Source: Ryuthela nishihirai (taxonomy: Eukaryota > Arthropoda > Arachnida > Araneae > Heptathelidae). Taken from it: a stretch of DNA of 64,000 nucleotides. Below, one piece after another: positions 11,210 through 21,722 of this stretch. How positions within the stretch are numbered: the stretch's first letter is position 1; each line of letters begins with the position of its first letter. The translations under genes were made by a program, and so were the position numbers. Where the stretch lies: the NCBI GenBank assembly GCA_038380435.1, contig JAWZYU010000018.1, forward strand, positions 46,735,251 through 46,799,250, read 5' to 3'. The notes under the pieces were generated by a model. That model did not search any database. It was given only the letters and a program-made list of their open reading frames with translations, and was not told where the DNA came from.

Positions 11210-14200
11210 AGCAGCCATGGGCTACAGAGATCCAACCAGACCGTGCAATTTAGTTCTCCAAGCAAGTCTATCCTGAGCTACATCTACTGCATCTGGCCAC
11301 TGCACACCAATTATAACAAGGTCCTGTTTGACATTGTCTGCCCACCGCATCATAGGTCTCCCCTTCTTTCTGAGGCCTTTAGGCACACTGTTCATAACCC
11401 TATTCGCCAATCTATAATTATTCATACGGGCAACATTGCCAAACCAACGGAGTCTCTCTCTGCACAATATGCTGCTTAAAGGAGGTTGCAAACTCCTTTG
11501 CCTAACTTCATTATTAGTTACAAAGTTGAACCACCTAATGCCCAAGATACTGCGTAAGCATCTGGAATCAAAAGCATCTAGTTTCCTGTTATCTTGTTTA
11601 CAAAGTGTCCAAGTTTCACTACCATAACTAACACTAGAAAGAACCAAACAATTATACAGTCTAATTTTAGTCTTTAGGTGTATGCGCCTATTTCTCCACA
11701 CTCTCCACAGATTCTTAAAAGTCCCGGCAGCAATCCCTATTCGTCTGTTAATCTCATGCCGCACATCACAATTATCTGTTACATAGCTCCCAAGATAATT
11801 AAACTGTGACACCTGCTCAAGACTGCAACCATTCAGATTAACTGAATCACAGCCTGCCTGACCAATTTTCATCACTTTAGTTTTCTCTCTGTTTATAACC
11901 AAACCTACTCTACTACCAGTTTCATCAACAGCTCGAATGAAAGAGTTCATCTCATCAACATCATTTGCCAAAAGGGCTAAATCATCAGCATAATCTAAAT
12001 CAGAAATTTTCGTATCTCCAGTCCATTTAAGGCCAAAATCTTTCCCTTGAAGTGAATTTCCCATAACATAATCAATAACCAAGCTAAAGAGAAAAGGAGA
12101 CAAAATGCATCCTTGTCGAACACCAGAAGTAATGCTAAACCAATTGCTACAAGCCTTACGAACCCTCACACATGACTCATTGTTATTATAGAGAGCTTTC
12201 ATTATGTTAACTGACTTGTCTGGTATGCCATATGATCTCACGATCAACAGAGTCGAAAGCCTTTTTGAAATCAACAAACCTAGCAACGAAAGTTTTCTGA
12301 AACTATAAACATTTCTCAAGAATCTGCCTAAGTGAAAATATCTGATCCACACATCCCCTATCACTTCTGAATCCACATTGCTCATCACGCAATTGCCTGT
12401 CAACCAGATTCTTAATTCTATTACGCACAATCATGGAAAGAACTTTACCTGGAACAGGGAGTAGGCTGATACCCCTATAGTTATCACAAGAACTGCGATC
12501 ACGTTTTTTGAAAATAGGGATAATAATAGCTCTGGTAAAATCTTTAGGAACCATGCCTTTATCATAAAAGATATTCAGAATTTCAGTCATCCAAGTGGTA
12601 ACCGAAACATTCCCAGCTCTAAGCATTTCCGTAGTAATATCAGCTACCCCTGGGGATTTATGTAGTTTAAGTTTAGAATAACTTCAGATTGTGTTATAGG
12701 GCCAACATTAAAGCCACCAATGCATCTATCATCATTGCAAACAATGGGAGTAGAACTAACTACATTGTTTAGAATATCACTGAAATGCTCAGCCCACCTA
12801 GCCATGACAGAATACTCACCTTCTATAAGCTTATCTTGTTTATCCTTCAATCCCTGTATACCTGTTCGTTTTCTACCACATAAAACATTAACTATCTGGT
12901 ACAGCTCTCTGCTGTTGTGCTGTCTAACTGCTTCCTCGGCTTTGTCAGTCAAACCATCAAGTCAAAGATTCTTATCAGTAGCTATCTGATCCTTTACACG
13001 TTTATTAAGCTCTCTGTAATCCTTTCTATTAGGACTAGTAGGCTATTGATTAAGGACATTCCTGCAGTTCTTTCTTTCCAAAATAAGCTCAAGTGCCTTA
13101 TCACTCAGATAATTCTGTCTCTTATTCTCCTTTTTTCCTAAAAGAGTACTGTTAATGTCCAAAAAAGCCTGTTTAAAATGATCCCACTCTTCCTCAACTT
13201 CAGTAGTAAGCATACCATGACTGTCTTAATGACTAAGTAACCTATCATGGTAAGCTTTGGCTATAACTGGATCTTTCAGAGCTTCAGTATTAAAAGTAAA
13301 TTTTTTAAATTTAAGTTGCAAGACACTTTTAACAAGGTAATGGTCAGATCCTTTTCAGCTCCCCTATATGACCTGGTATTCCTAACAGAACTAGCCCATT
13401 TGCTGTTAATTAATATATAATCAATCATATTCTTATGCAGCCCATCAGGTGAAACCCATGTGTACTTATGTATGTCGCGGTGTTTGTAATATGTGTTAGT
13501 TATTCTGAATCCATTGAGTTTACTTACTGTAGGAGACGTTGCTCATTGCCATTGCAGCTACCAATACCAAAAGGGCCTATTACTCCTCCCCACAGGTCAG
13601 AGTTAGTACCAACTTTGGCATTGAAGTCACCAAGAACAAGGGTAATATCTCCTTTCTTGACAGAATTCAATATATCCTGAAGTTGTTCATAAAACCTATC
13701 CTTCTCATCCTCATCTGCATCCTTAGTGGGGGCATAACAACAGATAACATTCAAGTCTTTAACGCTTGTCTGAAATTTTGTTGTAAGAAACCTTTCATTA
13801 ATGCACTCATATCCCAGACGCGCATCACTAGCGTGTCTGCTGAGAAGCAGACCCACGCTTTGGTGATAATTATTGTCGTCCCTCCCTGAAAAGAGAAATT
13901 TAAGATTATTTTTAAGAATCTGACCTTTATCTGTCCATCTGGTCTCTTGCAAGCCGAGAATATCTAAATTATAATGGTGGAATTCTTGTGTGAGGACATC
14001 AAGAGAAAAAGCTCTGTGCAGAGTCCTCACATTCCAACTACCTATGGAGAGAAAATGGTTAGTGGGATGTTTAAAGAAACTATGTTTATTGAGAGAGGGA
14101 ATGACGACAATATCAAACAGCCCCCTAATCGCAGACATGGGGCAAAGACCCGTTCCCCCACTACTAAAGGCTGAAGCCATCTACATTGGAAGACTTCCTC

Positions 14201-14692
14201 CAATGTAGAATCTGACGATGCGAATAGAAGCAAAGAGTTCAGGTGCCTGCAATGACCTCTGCTCAGGATTATCTACCAGTTGATAAACATATCCTGTGAA
14301 TCTATTCACTTGGGGCTGTCAACCCACAAACAAACAGAAAACACAGCGGGAGATTTTCCCTCCACAGAAGCCCACCAGTGCAGCAAAATCAGGATCCATA
14401 ATCAAGCTCAGAGCCATATATCTGTCCAGTCTACTGGGTTTATATGGTCAGCACCAGGACCCTGTGTGGTTGACCACTCCTCAGTGGGGTAGAAAAAAAA
14501 AGAAAAGTAGCCATAGTTGTTCAGATCAGTAGGCCACACTAATCTGGCAGCCATCCCCTACCGTTCACTTCCACAAGAGAGTATCTCTTTTGAAAGGTAC
14601 TAACGGTCTGCACCACGAGATGGCGGGGTCGAACATTAGGTGATAGGCCTGGCCGGTTCTATGCATCATCACAGGGGATTGGTGCATAGCTC
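11209..14692 (-). mobile_element. RTE-like non-LTR retrotransposon, copy B
   Basis: Essentially full-length minus-strand copy. Its 5' end near 14692 begins AGCTATGCACCAATCCCC, the same point where copy D starts, which defines the element's 5' terminus. The 3' end is the (GAT)30 tail. Coding order is endonuclease, RT, C-terminal GRP-rich region. It shares with copy D a 10-bp deletion within RT (B position about 12680), absent from copies A and C. The flanks (R2 on the left, unassigned on the right) differ from those of D, so the insertions are independent. Confidence 0.9.
11222..14180 (-). pseudogene. Endonuclease-reverse transcriptase, decayed (copy B)
   Basis: Endonuclease at 14180-13524 is 218 codons in one frame, with IGSWNVRTLHR, LGLQETRWTDKGQ and the metal-binding LVLGDFNAKVG. 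RT is split over 12952-12644, 12626-12303 and 12430-11222. The last, 402 codons, carries SGVRQGCILSPFLF, the catalytic DLDYADDLALLAND, then TKVMKIGQAG, FNYLGSYVTDN, YGSETWTL and RERLRWFGNVARMNNYRLAN. This is the best-preserved 3' half in the window. Frames are broken between endonuclease and RT and by the 10-bp deletion after QSEVIL. It would act at the target site by nicking and primed reverse transcription if intact. Confidence 0.9.
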
Positions 14693-15448
14693 TCTTTCCA
14701 GTGACTACCAGTGTACTATTAATCTTATACAACGCAATAACATTTGATCACTTATTCTTTAAAATGGAAAAGTTGCGTTTTCTCATCCCTTAGAGTTAAG
14801 GAGAAAATCACTTAGTGCAGTAAACTCCCTGTTATCCGGTACTCAAGCATCCGGAATTCGCATGCAACAGGCATAAATTTCAGTTTGAACAAATGAAATT
14901 TGCACAGCAGATTTCAATGCATGTGGTAGTTATCCAGGATGCCACAAAATCTAATTTATGTCTTCTCAACCCTCGATAATCAATTAAATGGAATGAAAAT
15001 AATGTTAGGTAATACATATGAATCAGCTAACATTTCAAATGGATGACCCTGAGAAATTGCATTCTAGTTTCTATAACTTACCCTGCACTGCTATACTGTA
15101 AACTGCACTGCACATACATATGAATAGGCAATTGCTTTTTTTTCCCCTTTTTTCTGAATTTATAATTTAGCTTAGTTCCCTTATTCTCGTGTTTCGGATG
15201 GATTTTTTGTCTTGTTTGTGATTTTCTATCAACTTTACCTTCCAGAAATTGTCGTCCACATTTCGGTATTAGAAAAAATACTGTACTATCCGTAATCAAC
15301 GCCATCCGATGACTAAAATTAAAACTCTTTCCATGGTGACTTTCAGTGAAGCATTTCCCGAATTTTTATTAAATTAACGGATTTAGACATTTATTAAGTG
15401 TGAAAAATACACATAAAAATAATTATATTTTAAATGTTTATATTTGTA
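14693..15448. other. Unassigned AT-rich stretch
   Basis: No recognised feature. One minus ORF (15078-15305) is lysine-rich and without a known domain. Confidence 0.4.
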
Positions 15449-15740
15449 TTAAAGACATTATATTTTATTTTTAACTTGCATTTTTACTTCAACCAACGTT
15501 TGAATAAAATATTGCACCTACTGTATTTGGCTACTATTAATATTTACTATATAAAATTTTACTATATTAAAATTTACTATATAAAATACTTCTATTAAAG
15601 ACATTATATTTTATTTTTAACTTGCATTTTTACTTCAACCAACGCTTGAATAAAATATTGCACCTACTGTATTTGGCTTCTAAAAATATTGCACTTACTG
15701 TGTTTGGCTTCTATTTATCTATACAAAAATATTTCTCGTG
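15449..15740 (+). repeat. Local direct duplication, 146-bp offset
   Basis: About 85 bases starting ATTAAAGACATTATATTTTA and ending CTGTATTTGGCT at 15449-15530 recur at 15595-15678 with one or two differences. A shorter third echo (AAAATATTGCACTTACTG) follows at about 15684. The duplication lies just left of the minisatellite and is not part of it. Confidence 0.85.
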
Positions 15741-15756
15741 CCCTATTATTTCTCGT

Positions 15757-16195
15757 GCATTTATGGGGAAAGGAGGTTGCCGGATAGATGAAGCTGTCGA
15801 ACCGACAGCTTCATCTATCCGGCAACCTCCTTTCTCCATAAATGCACATCTATCCGTCAACCTCCTTTCCCCATAAATGCTTCTCTATCCGGCAACCTCC
15901 TTTCTCCATAAATGCACATCTATCCGTCAACCTCCTTTCCCCTTAAATGCTTCTCTATCCGGCAACCTCCTTTCTCCATAAATGCACATCTATCCGTCAA
16001 CCTCCTTTCCCCATAAATGCTTCTCTATCCGGCAACCTCCTTTCTCCATAAATGCACATCTATCCGTCAACCTCCTTTCCCCATAAATGCTTCTCTATCC
16101 GGCAACCTCCTTTCTCCATAAATGCACATCTATCCGTCAACCTCCTTTCCCTATAAATGCCTCATCTATCCGGCAACCTCCTTTCCCCATAAATG
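15757..16195 (+). repeat. 70-bp dimeric minisatellite with inverted first monomer
   Basis: A tandem array of 35-bp monomers alternates between type A (CTATCCGGCAACCTCC, TTTCTCC) and type B (CTATCCGTCAACCTCC, TTTCCCC), each ending ATAAATGC, giving a strict 70-bp period over about eleven monomers. The left edge (15757-15799) is one monomer in inverted orientation. With the next monomer it forms 43-bp arms around a 3-base loop. The last monomer near 16160 is a hybrid. There are no non-repeat spacers. Confidence 0.95.
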
Positions 16196-16930
16196 CCTGA
16201 CAGCCGGGAGTTTATTTTATGTATAAAATAAAATGATATATTTTTTATTATTACTATATTAAATTTCATTAAAAATTAAGTACTAACATTTTAAAAATAA
16301 CTATAATTTTTAAATGAAGAATAATTTTATTTGAAGAATAATTAAAATAAAACATACATGATTCTCAACTGTACTTGTCTGTTAGTAAGTCATTTAGGTA
16401 TCTGCTCTTGACCAACAAGGCGCCAATTGTACTATTTGTTGCGATGTTATGCAACCACGGCAATTCCCGTTTTCGTCGATAAGACAGTACCAAGTTATGA
16501 AAAGCCATGACTATCTAGAGCCGGGGGCAAGAATGCGGCATATAGACGCACCTCTACATCGACCTCACATGGCAACAGTCCTATAAAAGGAAAGCTAACC
16601 ACCGGAAGAAACCTGACATTTAATCTGTTCCCCAGTTAGCCATGAACAAGGATATGTAGATCCAAGTTCGCTCGGCACCCGGGGTGGAGACTCTTAGTAA
16701 GGCCCAGACTTTGAGAAGGGCTCATGCCTACTAGGCTGGCTCAGACCGTTCGGCCAGTTTTCAGTCTAGCATACATATATATCGTTTCAATATTTGTAAA
16801 AATTTTACATTTTCTACATTTAGTGCCATCTAACGATTCAGATTAAACCTTTTTGGAGGATTGAAATCTATGAATCATCATCATATTTCGTTTGTACCTC
16901 TTCAAAAAAAAATAAATAAATAAAAATAAA
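16196..16930 (+). promoter_or_regulatory. Possible pol II promoter or LTR-like segment
   Basis: A locally GC-richer segment (about 16420-16760) has a good TATA-like box CTATAAAAGG at 16581-16590, followed by a C/G-rich leader. No ORF follows. It could be a solo LTR or a TE promoter; no terminal TG..CA pair or second copy was identified. Confidence 0.25.
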
Positions 16931-17022
16931 CATTTGTCATTAATCTCGTAAACCAAAAAGTTGCTTACCCCCCCCCCCCTGTAGGTAAAGGGACAAATTG
17001 TTGCTAACAATGTTGATGTTTG

Positions 17023-17357
17023 GGTCCTCTGAGCGGCACTTTTTTTTACACACAATGGGCTAAATGGCCAGCTGTCATACTGGACAGCTGTTGAGTGATA
17101 GATCGTAGCCTCCCGTCAAGGCCATCCAGCATGTTCATCAACGTGCACAGGCGTTCATCGGATGGGACGTTAATGTTCATTAACGTCCCATCCGATGAAC
17201 GCCTGCCTTTCCAACACAATCGGTGTACAATACTGACCATGGGCAGGGCGGGAAGTTTGGCGGAAATAAATCTCAACGCTGGCCCAGCCGGGACCCGAAC
17301 CTGGGAATTGCAAATTACGATCATGGCGCGCTAACGACTGAGCCACCCCGCCCCTAC
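17023..17357 (-). mobile_element. tRNA-derived SINE (family S) with head and internal fold-back
   Basis: The most complete family-S copy, minus orientation. On that strand it starts with box A (GGCTCAGTCGTTAGCGCGCC) and box B (GGTTCGGGTCCC), then the GAGATTTATTTCCGCC body, and ends with AAAGTGCCGCTCAGAGG and an AACCCAA-type tail. Its middle differs from the 57564-57850 copy: a segment is replaced by an inverted copy of its neighbour, giving the palindrome 17148-17205. It is not a functional tRNA gene because of the fused body. Confidence 0.85.
17148..17205. repeat. Perfect 28-bp fold-back in SINE S2
   Basis: Arms 17148-17175 and 17178-17205 are exact inverse complements, separated by TT. In the related copy at 57564-57850 the sequence left of TAACGTCCCATCCGA is instead a GGTATGGCTCTCCCGC-type segment, so the left arm replaced original SINE sequence. 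Confidence 0.95.
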
Positions 17358-17791
17358 TGCCAATATAAACCGATTGATTGTCTCACTCCATTAGTAAAAT
17401 ATCAAATTTCTAACTGAGATAGATTGTTTAAAATTTTCGTTTAAAATTTGAATTTTTTTTTATTTTGCCGCTTTCAAAAGGCGCAATTTATACTTTTGGA
17501 AGAGTCAAAGAGTGTGAATCATAATATTTCATCAATATCAATCCAACCCAAAAATGAATTTTAATTTTTCTCTAAAAACATGCAATTTTTTCTTGGAGCA
17601 AAAAAATTCTGCTCCCCCCCCCCCCAATCCATAAAGAATTTTTAATTTATCTCTAAAAACAAGGAAGTTGAATGCCTATAGACAAATAGGAGACAGAAAG
17701 TGAAATAATTAGCTCGTTTTTTTCCTGAAAGACAAGCTAAAAATGGAATTTTAAGAAAATCGACTTTAAAACTAACGGAATAAAAAAATAT

Positions 17792-18070
17792 TCAAAATTT
17801 GATGACTCCAGTTATGCTACTCAACAAAATCTGGTGTAGGATTTTTTTTCGTTTGTAAGTTTGAAAACTTTTTTTCAAAACTCGATTTTTGTATATAATC
17901 CAAGCTTTCGTTTGATCTGCATTGATTTCTTTAAAGACTCGTATTCCACTTTGCTCAATAATACTGAAGTTGATTGCGTTTATATGAGGCTGTTCAAAGT
18001 CTCGTAGAATATCACATATCTTGGCGCCGCCATCGATCATGCTTGATCTGGTGTCCTTGTTGTGCAACAA
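17792..18070 (-). CDS. Unrecognised coding-like ORF (92 codons)
   Basis: The composition looks protein-like: charged N-terminus with RSSMIDGGAKICDILRDFEQ, then a VFKEINADQTKAWI segment, with no low-complexity bias. I recognise no domain. It may be an exon or TE fragment; no splice context or partner ORF was identified. It lies between repeats R3 and R1. Confidence 0.25.
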   Translation of the reverse strand: MLHNKDTRSSMIDGGAKICDILRDFEQPHINAINFSIIEQSGIRVFKEINADQTKAWIIYKNRVLKKSFQTYKRKKILHQILLSSITGVIKF

Positions 18071-18119
18071 TTTCCCTATAGCTTACCTTCTACTGTAGTA
18101 GGTTTCTACGAAGCACTGT

Positions 18120-18440
18120 CCCGGATCCAGACCAATATCCAGACCCGGATCTAAAAAAAAATCATTGGGACGGGCACGAAATACAATCGAGCCGAAAAAA
18201 TGCACAAGAGGGGGGGGGCAGCGGAGGATGAAATGTTATAGTGCAGTGGAAATCAAGAGACTTGATTTCCACTGCAGTATAACATTTCATCCTCCGCTTT
18301 ATGAGTTTTTAAAAACATTATAGAAAAATGCATAAAACATAAATAAGTTTAATTTTTCCCCTCTTTTACCCTTGCTCGCATTCCGAAAAGGGGAGGCATA
18401 ATCCCTTTGTCCTCCCCCTTCCTAGATCCAGCTCTGGTCT
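18120..18440 (+). mobile_element. R1 MITE-like repeat, copy 1, with fold-back
   Basis: R1 is about 300-340 bp with inverted ends: a CCCGGATCTA start and TAGATCC(A/G)G end. The interior has CGAGCCGAAAAA, a TTTCCACTGCAGTGTAAC motif, CCTCCGTTTTA and GCATTCCGAAAAGG. Copies at 19655, 39748 and 62905 are all in the same orientation. Here the central motif is duplicated in inverse (18221-18297). There is no coding capacity; the mobilising transposase is unknown. Confidence 0.7.
18221..18297. repeat. 37-bp fold-back in R1 copy 1
   Basis: Arms 18221-18257 and 18261-18297 are inverse complements with one mismatch and a 3-base spacer (AGA). R1 copies at 19655-19930 and 62905-63140 contain only the right-arm orientation, so the left arm is a derived inverted duplication. 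Confidence 0.95.
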
Positions 18441-19411
18441 TATTTAATGGATCCCATTCATCTGAACAAGTTGCCCATAACAAGAGTCCACGGTCAACGT
18501 TTGCACAGAGCCCGTTCAAGAATCCAAATGCGCAAAAGTCAATGGGAGAAGCATCTGGTGACTTTATAACATGTTGTCGAGTGGTATAGTACATATTCCT
18601 TTATCTTCTGCCATTTGTTTTCAATATGTGCACGTAGATCTGAGATATGACTAGAAACTCTATCTTGATATACTAACTTCCGTATCATACAAGGCAGATA
18701 ACTCATCCCTTTGTATTGTCTCCAAGACGTTTGTCTGATAGTAGAGGGAGTTTGTGTTCTTTTCCACTCACATGTAATTTCTTGTTATATCTGAATCCTG
18801 CAATGACCATGAAACCTTTGGGAAAACTTTCTACACTTTCTCTGTACTACTTACGATAGGCTGCATAGTGGATTGGTTTGTAAGATACTGACCGTGATTT
18901 GTTGAAGTTTTCGAATAAGGCGTATCCCTCGTCCAACGCTGTCGAATTTTTCCAATTGTCGCCACCAGGTAACCCTCATACAGTTTGAGACAATTGGTAC
19001 GCAGTTGCGTCATGTGGTGAAGCAGCAACTTCGGAACTTATAAATGCGCTGCAAACGAGTATTGTCTCTGATGGTATTATGGATAGTTGACTGGGTCACC
19101 TTCAAGGATTTGCCGAAGGTTCTCTGATTTCAGAGTTTTGTCCATTCACCAATGTGTAGACGTTTCCTTGATAACATATAGTACTCAGCTGGGTACTCTA
19201 CGTTTTGTTTGACGTACCTGCGACTGCTTCTGGGGGTACGTCTCCTATGCACTACTTCATCATGCAGTACCCTTCGAGAAATGTTAAATCTTCTAACTTT
19301 GCACAACTTTATAATTTTGTAACTCCTAATATTGGGTTTCGTAAAGGACAATGATGTACCGTTCCCAAAACCTGTTGATCCTCGGTGGCATATTACACGA
19401 TTCGTGCTCAC
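18430..19411 (-). pseudogene. Mariner/IS630-like transposase, decayed
   Basis: Minus-strand remnants appear in the expected order. A basic N-terminal DNA-binding part (19411-19130) is followed by SLKVTQSTIHNTIRDN, typical of the helix-turn-helix linker. A middle part (about 19028-18700) holds FPKGFMVIAGF. The C-terminal part (18594-18440) holds IKSPDASPIDFCAFGFL, matching the NSPDxxPMDFxxFG block that carries the last catalytic acidic residue in this superfamily. Several stops and frame changes interrupt it. TIRs were not located; R1 repeats flank it on both sides. Confidence 0.6.
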
Positions 19412-19654
19412 AAAACTATACGAATATAACTATTGAGCCACATATACCGTCGCCACAATTTATTCATCGTGGGTTGCACGTCAGCGAAGCATATTTGCAT
19501 AAGAAATAAGCACCACATATAATTGCCTCAGTAATATTGCTTAGGTATATATATATATATCACGTGTAAAGCCCGAAACTGGCAAATGTCGAAATTATCC
19601 GGGTATTGTCGACATTTTCTAAAACAAGTATAAACTTTCGTAATAAAACATGCA

Positions 19655-19930
19655 GCAAACACTGGACCAGGCCCGAATCTAGAAAAAAATAAAGGTGCTG
19701 GAGGGTTAGGAAGTAAGGCGATTCAACCGAGCCGAAAAAGAGGCAAAAGTAGAGGGGGAGGCAAGACTGAATTTCCATTGCAGTGTAACATCTTTTTCCT
19801 CGTTTTACAGGTTTTTTAAAAAAAATCCTTGAAATATGCACAACTGAATAGTTTTCGGCTTCCATAACCCTTACTGGCATTCTCAAAGAGTGCTCCTTTA
19901 AAATTTCCCTAAATCCTTCCTTGTTTTGGA
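19655..19930 (+). mobile_element. R1 MITE-like repeat, copy 2
   Basis: GCCCGAATCTAGAAAA start, CCGAGCCGAAAAAGAGGCAA, ATTTCCATTGCAGTGTAACA and GGCATTCTCAAAGAG match copy 1 in order. The right terminus is degenerate. The central motif is single, without the fold-back of copy 1. Confidence 0.7.
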
Positions 19931-20365
19931 CATCATCAAGATATTCTTCTCATTAGCCATACTAGATAAAAAATAATAATGTCGAACAAAAAACATTCTT
20001 AAATGAATTTACATCGTTTCACTAAATCAACAAAGAATATAAATATTTTTACACAATGAGACTGATACATTTGACATCTTTATTTATCTTGGAGTTGAGA
20101 GCTTTTAAGTATTCTCGATTTCGCGAATATCATCGAGAATGGAATGAAATTATAATCGTTAAACGAGTATAGAGGAAAAATTGTCATTAGCAGAGTGAGA
20201 TCCGAACAGACCAACTCCAGATGACATATCAGTTCGAAATTATAATCTTCTAGGATTTCACATTTTACTGATTCACTCCCTCTGGCATTTTTTTTTTGGT
20301 GTCTGTATATTGTCTGCAAACGACGAATTCATAGAAAAGGAGAATGGCTACTACCGACTTTAATT
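19931..20365. other. Unassigned stretch
   Basis: A 79-codon minus ORF (20080-20319) has no recognisable domain. AT-rich. Confidence 0.4.
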
Positions 20366-20567
20366 GATGGTTTGGAAAAACCGCCGTTCGTCTGATGTGA
20401 CCTTAAACCATGGCTCTGTCTACCATCTCTCTCCTAACAGCTGTTCAATGAGTCCTCTTCCCCCAACCTTCTCTTCTTTGGGGTTCTTGTAACCTGGCCA
20501 TTTAGCGCATTGTGTGCGAAAAAGTGCCACTCAGAGATTAAACAGCACAACCCAACCCAAAAACCGA
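20366..20567 (+). mobile_element. tRNA-derived SINE (family S), 3' part
   Basis: Plus orientation. Starts near CCGCCGTTCGTCTGATG, continues through CTACCATCTCTCTCCTAACAG and CCTGGCCATTTAGCGC to AAAGTGCCACTCAGAG and the CAACCCAACCCA tail. The tRNA-like head is absent, as expected for a 5'-truncated retrocopy. Confidence 0.85.
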
Positions 20568-21459
20568 TTTTAACCATGTACCACTGGATAATCTTATTAT
20601 TAGCTGGATAGAGACAGAATCAAAGTCCACGCCACATGGCTAAAGCCGGAAATGACCAGATGGCCTTGACGTTAGCTGGATTCCTGTGTCTACACGCAAC
20701 CTACAAAAAGAGTAAAAATGCAATTTATAATCTTTACATATGTGACGTTAAAGGGGTCTTATATGTTGAAGCGGACTAGAACGTGCAAAAATGAAAGGGT
20801 TAATCACTTACTGCGAAACACACGATATATCGCACATAGTGTAATTACTATATAAACAGATTGGAACACGATTTGAAAAGGAGTCAGTAATTAAGATTCA
20901 ACAGGAGAGTAAAGTAACGAGGATTCAGTAAAGAGAGAGACATGTGTAAAAAGGACATTTTCGTTTCCAGTTGTGAGTGGTGATAAACTGTCGATATTTG
21001 GAGTGGTAGGAATGGTATCTTTAGACAACAATGTAGCTACTCTTTTTTGTAGAAAGGTGTATCTTTCACAAGTGATGTTTAACTACTGAAAATGACTGGT
21101 ATGATTTCTACCTATGTCTTGATGTAATTCTATTTCGTAATGTTGCATTTGATTATCAAATGGTATTTCAAGTAAATGATTGGAATTTTAATGTTATTGA
21201 TATAAGTTTATTGCCTTAGTTATTAAATCATTTGATTTACTTTCTGTCGGTTTATTATAAATTCACGCGCGGTTGTCAAAAATAAAAAAAAAATGCACCT
21301 CGAAAATCTGTAACAGTATGTTGGTAGAAAAAGTAGATAGTATTTTTTATTTTCTTCCAGAAGTGGGATAGAGGTCATAATTCATACATGTATTCAAAAA
21401 ATAGTTATTTAGTCTTTACTAACATTATGTATTCTACGAAACGCACGAGATATTGCACA
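20568..21459. other. Unassigned stretch
   Basis: No coding or RNA signal recognised. A GCGAAACACACGATATATCG motif near 20813 resembles ACGAAACGCACGAGATATTG near 21437, so parts may belong to one old repeat leading into the inverted repeat at 21467. Confidence 0.35.
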
Positions 21460-21466
21460 TATCATA

Positions 21467-21719
21467 CGATATCAAACATCAGAAAGAGCACTTTAGTTTA
21501 TATACATGTGTATATATATATATTTCACATTACCTCGTTATTTTTCTCTAATTTCTGATGATAGATATCGTATTCTGTATAATCTCGAGGCTTTCATGCA
21601 TCAATGTCCCGTCTGAAGTGTGGTGTTGTTTTATCAATGTGGTTTCCTAAATGGCTGGTAATGTGAAATATATACACATGTATATAAACTAAAGTGCTAT
21701 TTCTGATGATAGATATCGT
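21467..21719. repeat. Inverted repeat, about 62-bp arms
   Basis: The left arm (21467-21533: GATATC, CATCAGAAA, AGCACTTTAGTTTATATACA, TTTCACATTACC) is mirrored by 21657-21719 at over 90 percent identity by eye. The 125-base loop contains a third copy of the arm end (TTTCTGATGATAGATATCG at 21551). It may be the termini of a small MITE. Confidence 0.85.
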
Positions 21720-21722
21720 TTT

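Larger units (their letters stand above)
16931..17710 (+). repeat. Interspersed repeat R3, split by a SINE
   Basis: The left part (16931-17022) and right part (17358-17710) match the tandem R3 copies at 59586-60225. Landmarks: a run of C after TTTTTC/CTTA, AAATTTCTA..., GGGCGCAATTATA-like GGCGCAATTTATAC, GTGTGAATCATAATATTTCATCAAT and TTATCTCTAAAAACA. The right part itself has a short partial duplication (AATTTTTCTCTAAAAACA and AATTTATCTCTAAAAACA). SINE S2 lies between the parts. Confidence 0.7.

Noticed and set aside
11026..11479. Overlapping ORFs rich in Ile, Asp or Ser
   Set aside because: They are translations of the (ATC)30 microsatellite in three frames and have no real coding signal.
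15757..16195. CRISPR-like array
   Set aside because: Units are contiguous with no unique spacers and alternate between two monomer types; this is a minisatellite in eukaryotic repeat DNA.
17300..17357. Functional tRNA gene (box A and B, minus strand)
   Set aside because: The tRNA-like head continues into the SINE body, and the same body occurs in six other copies.
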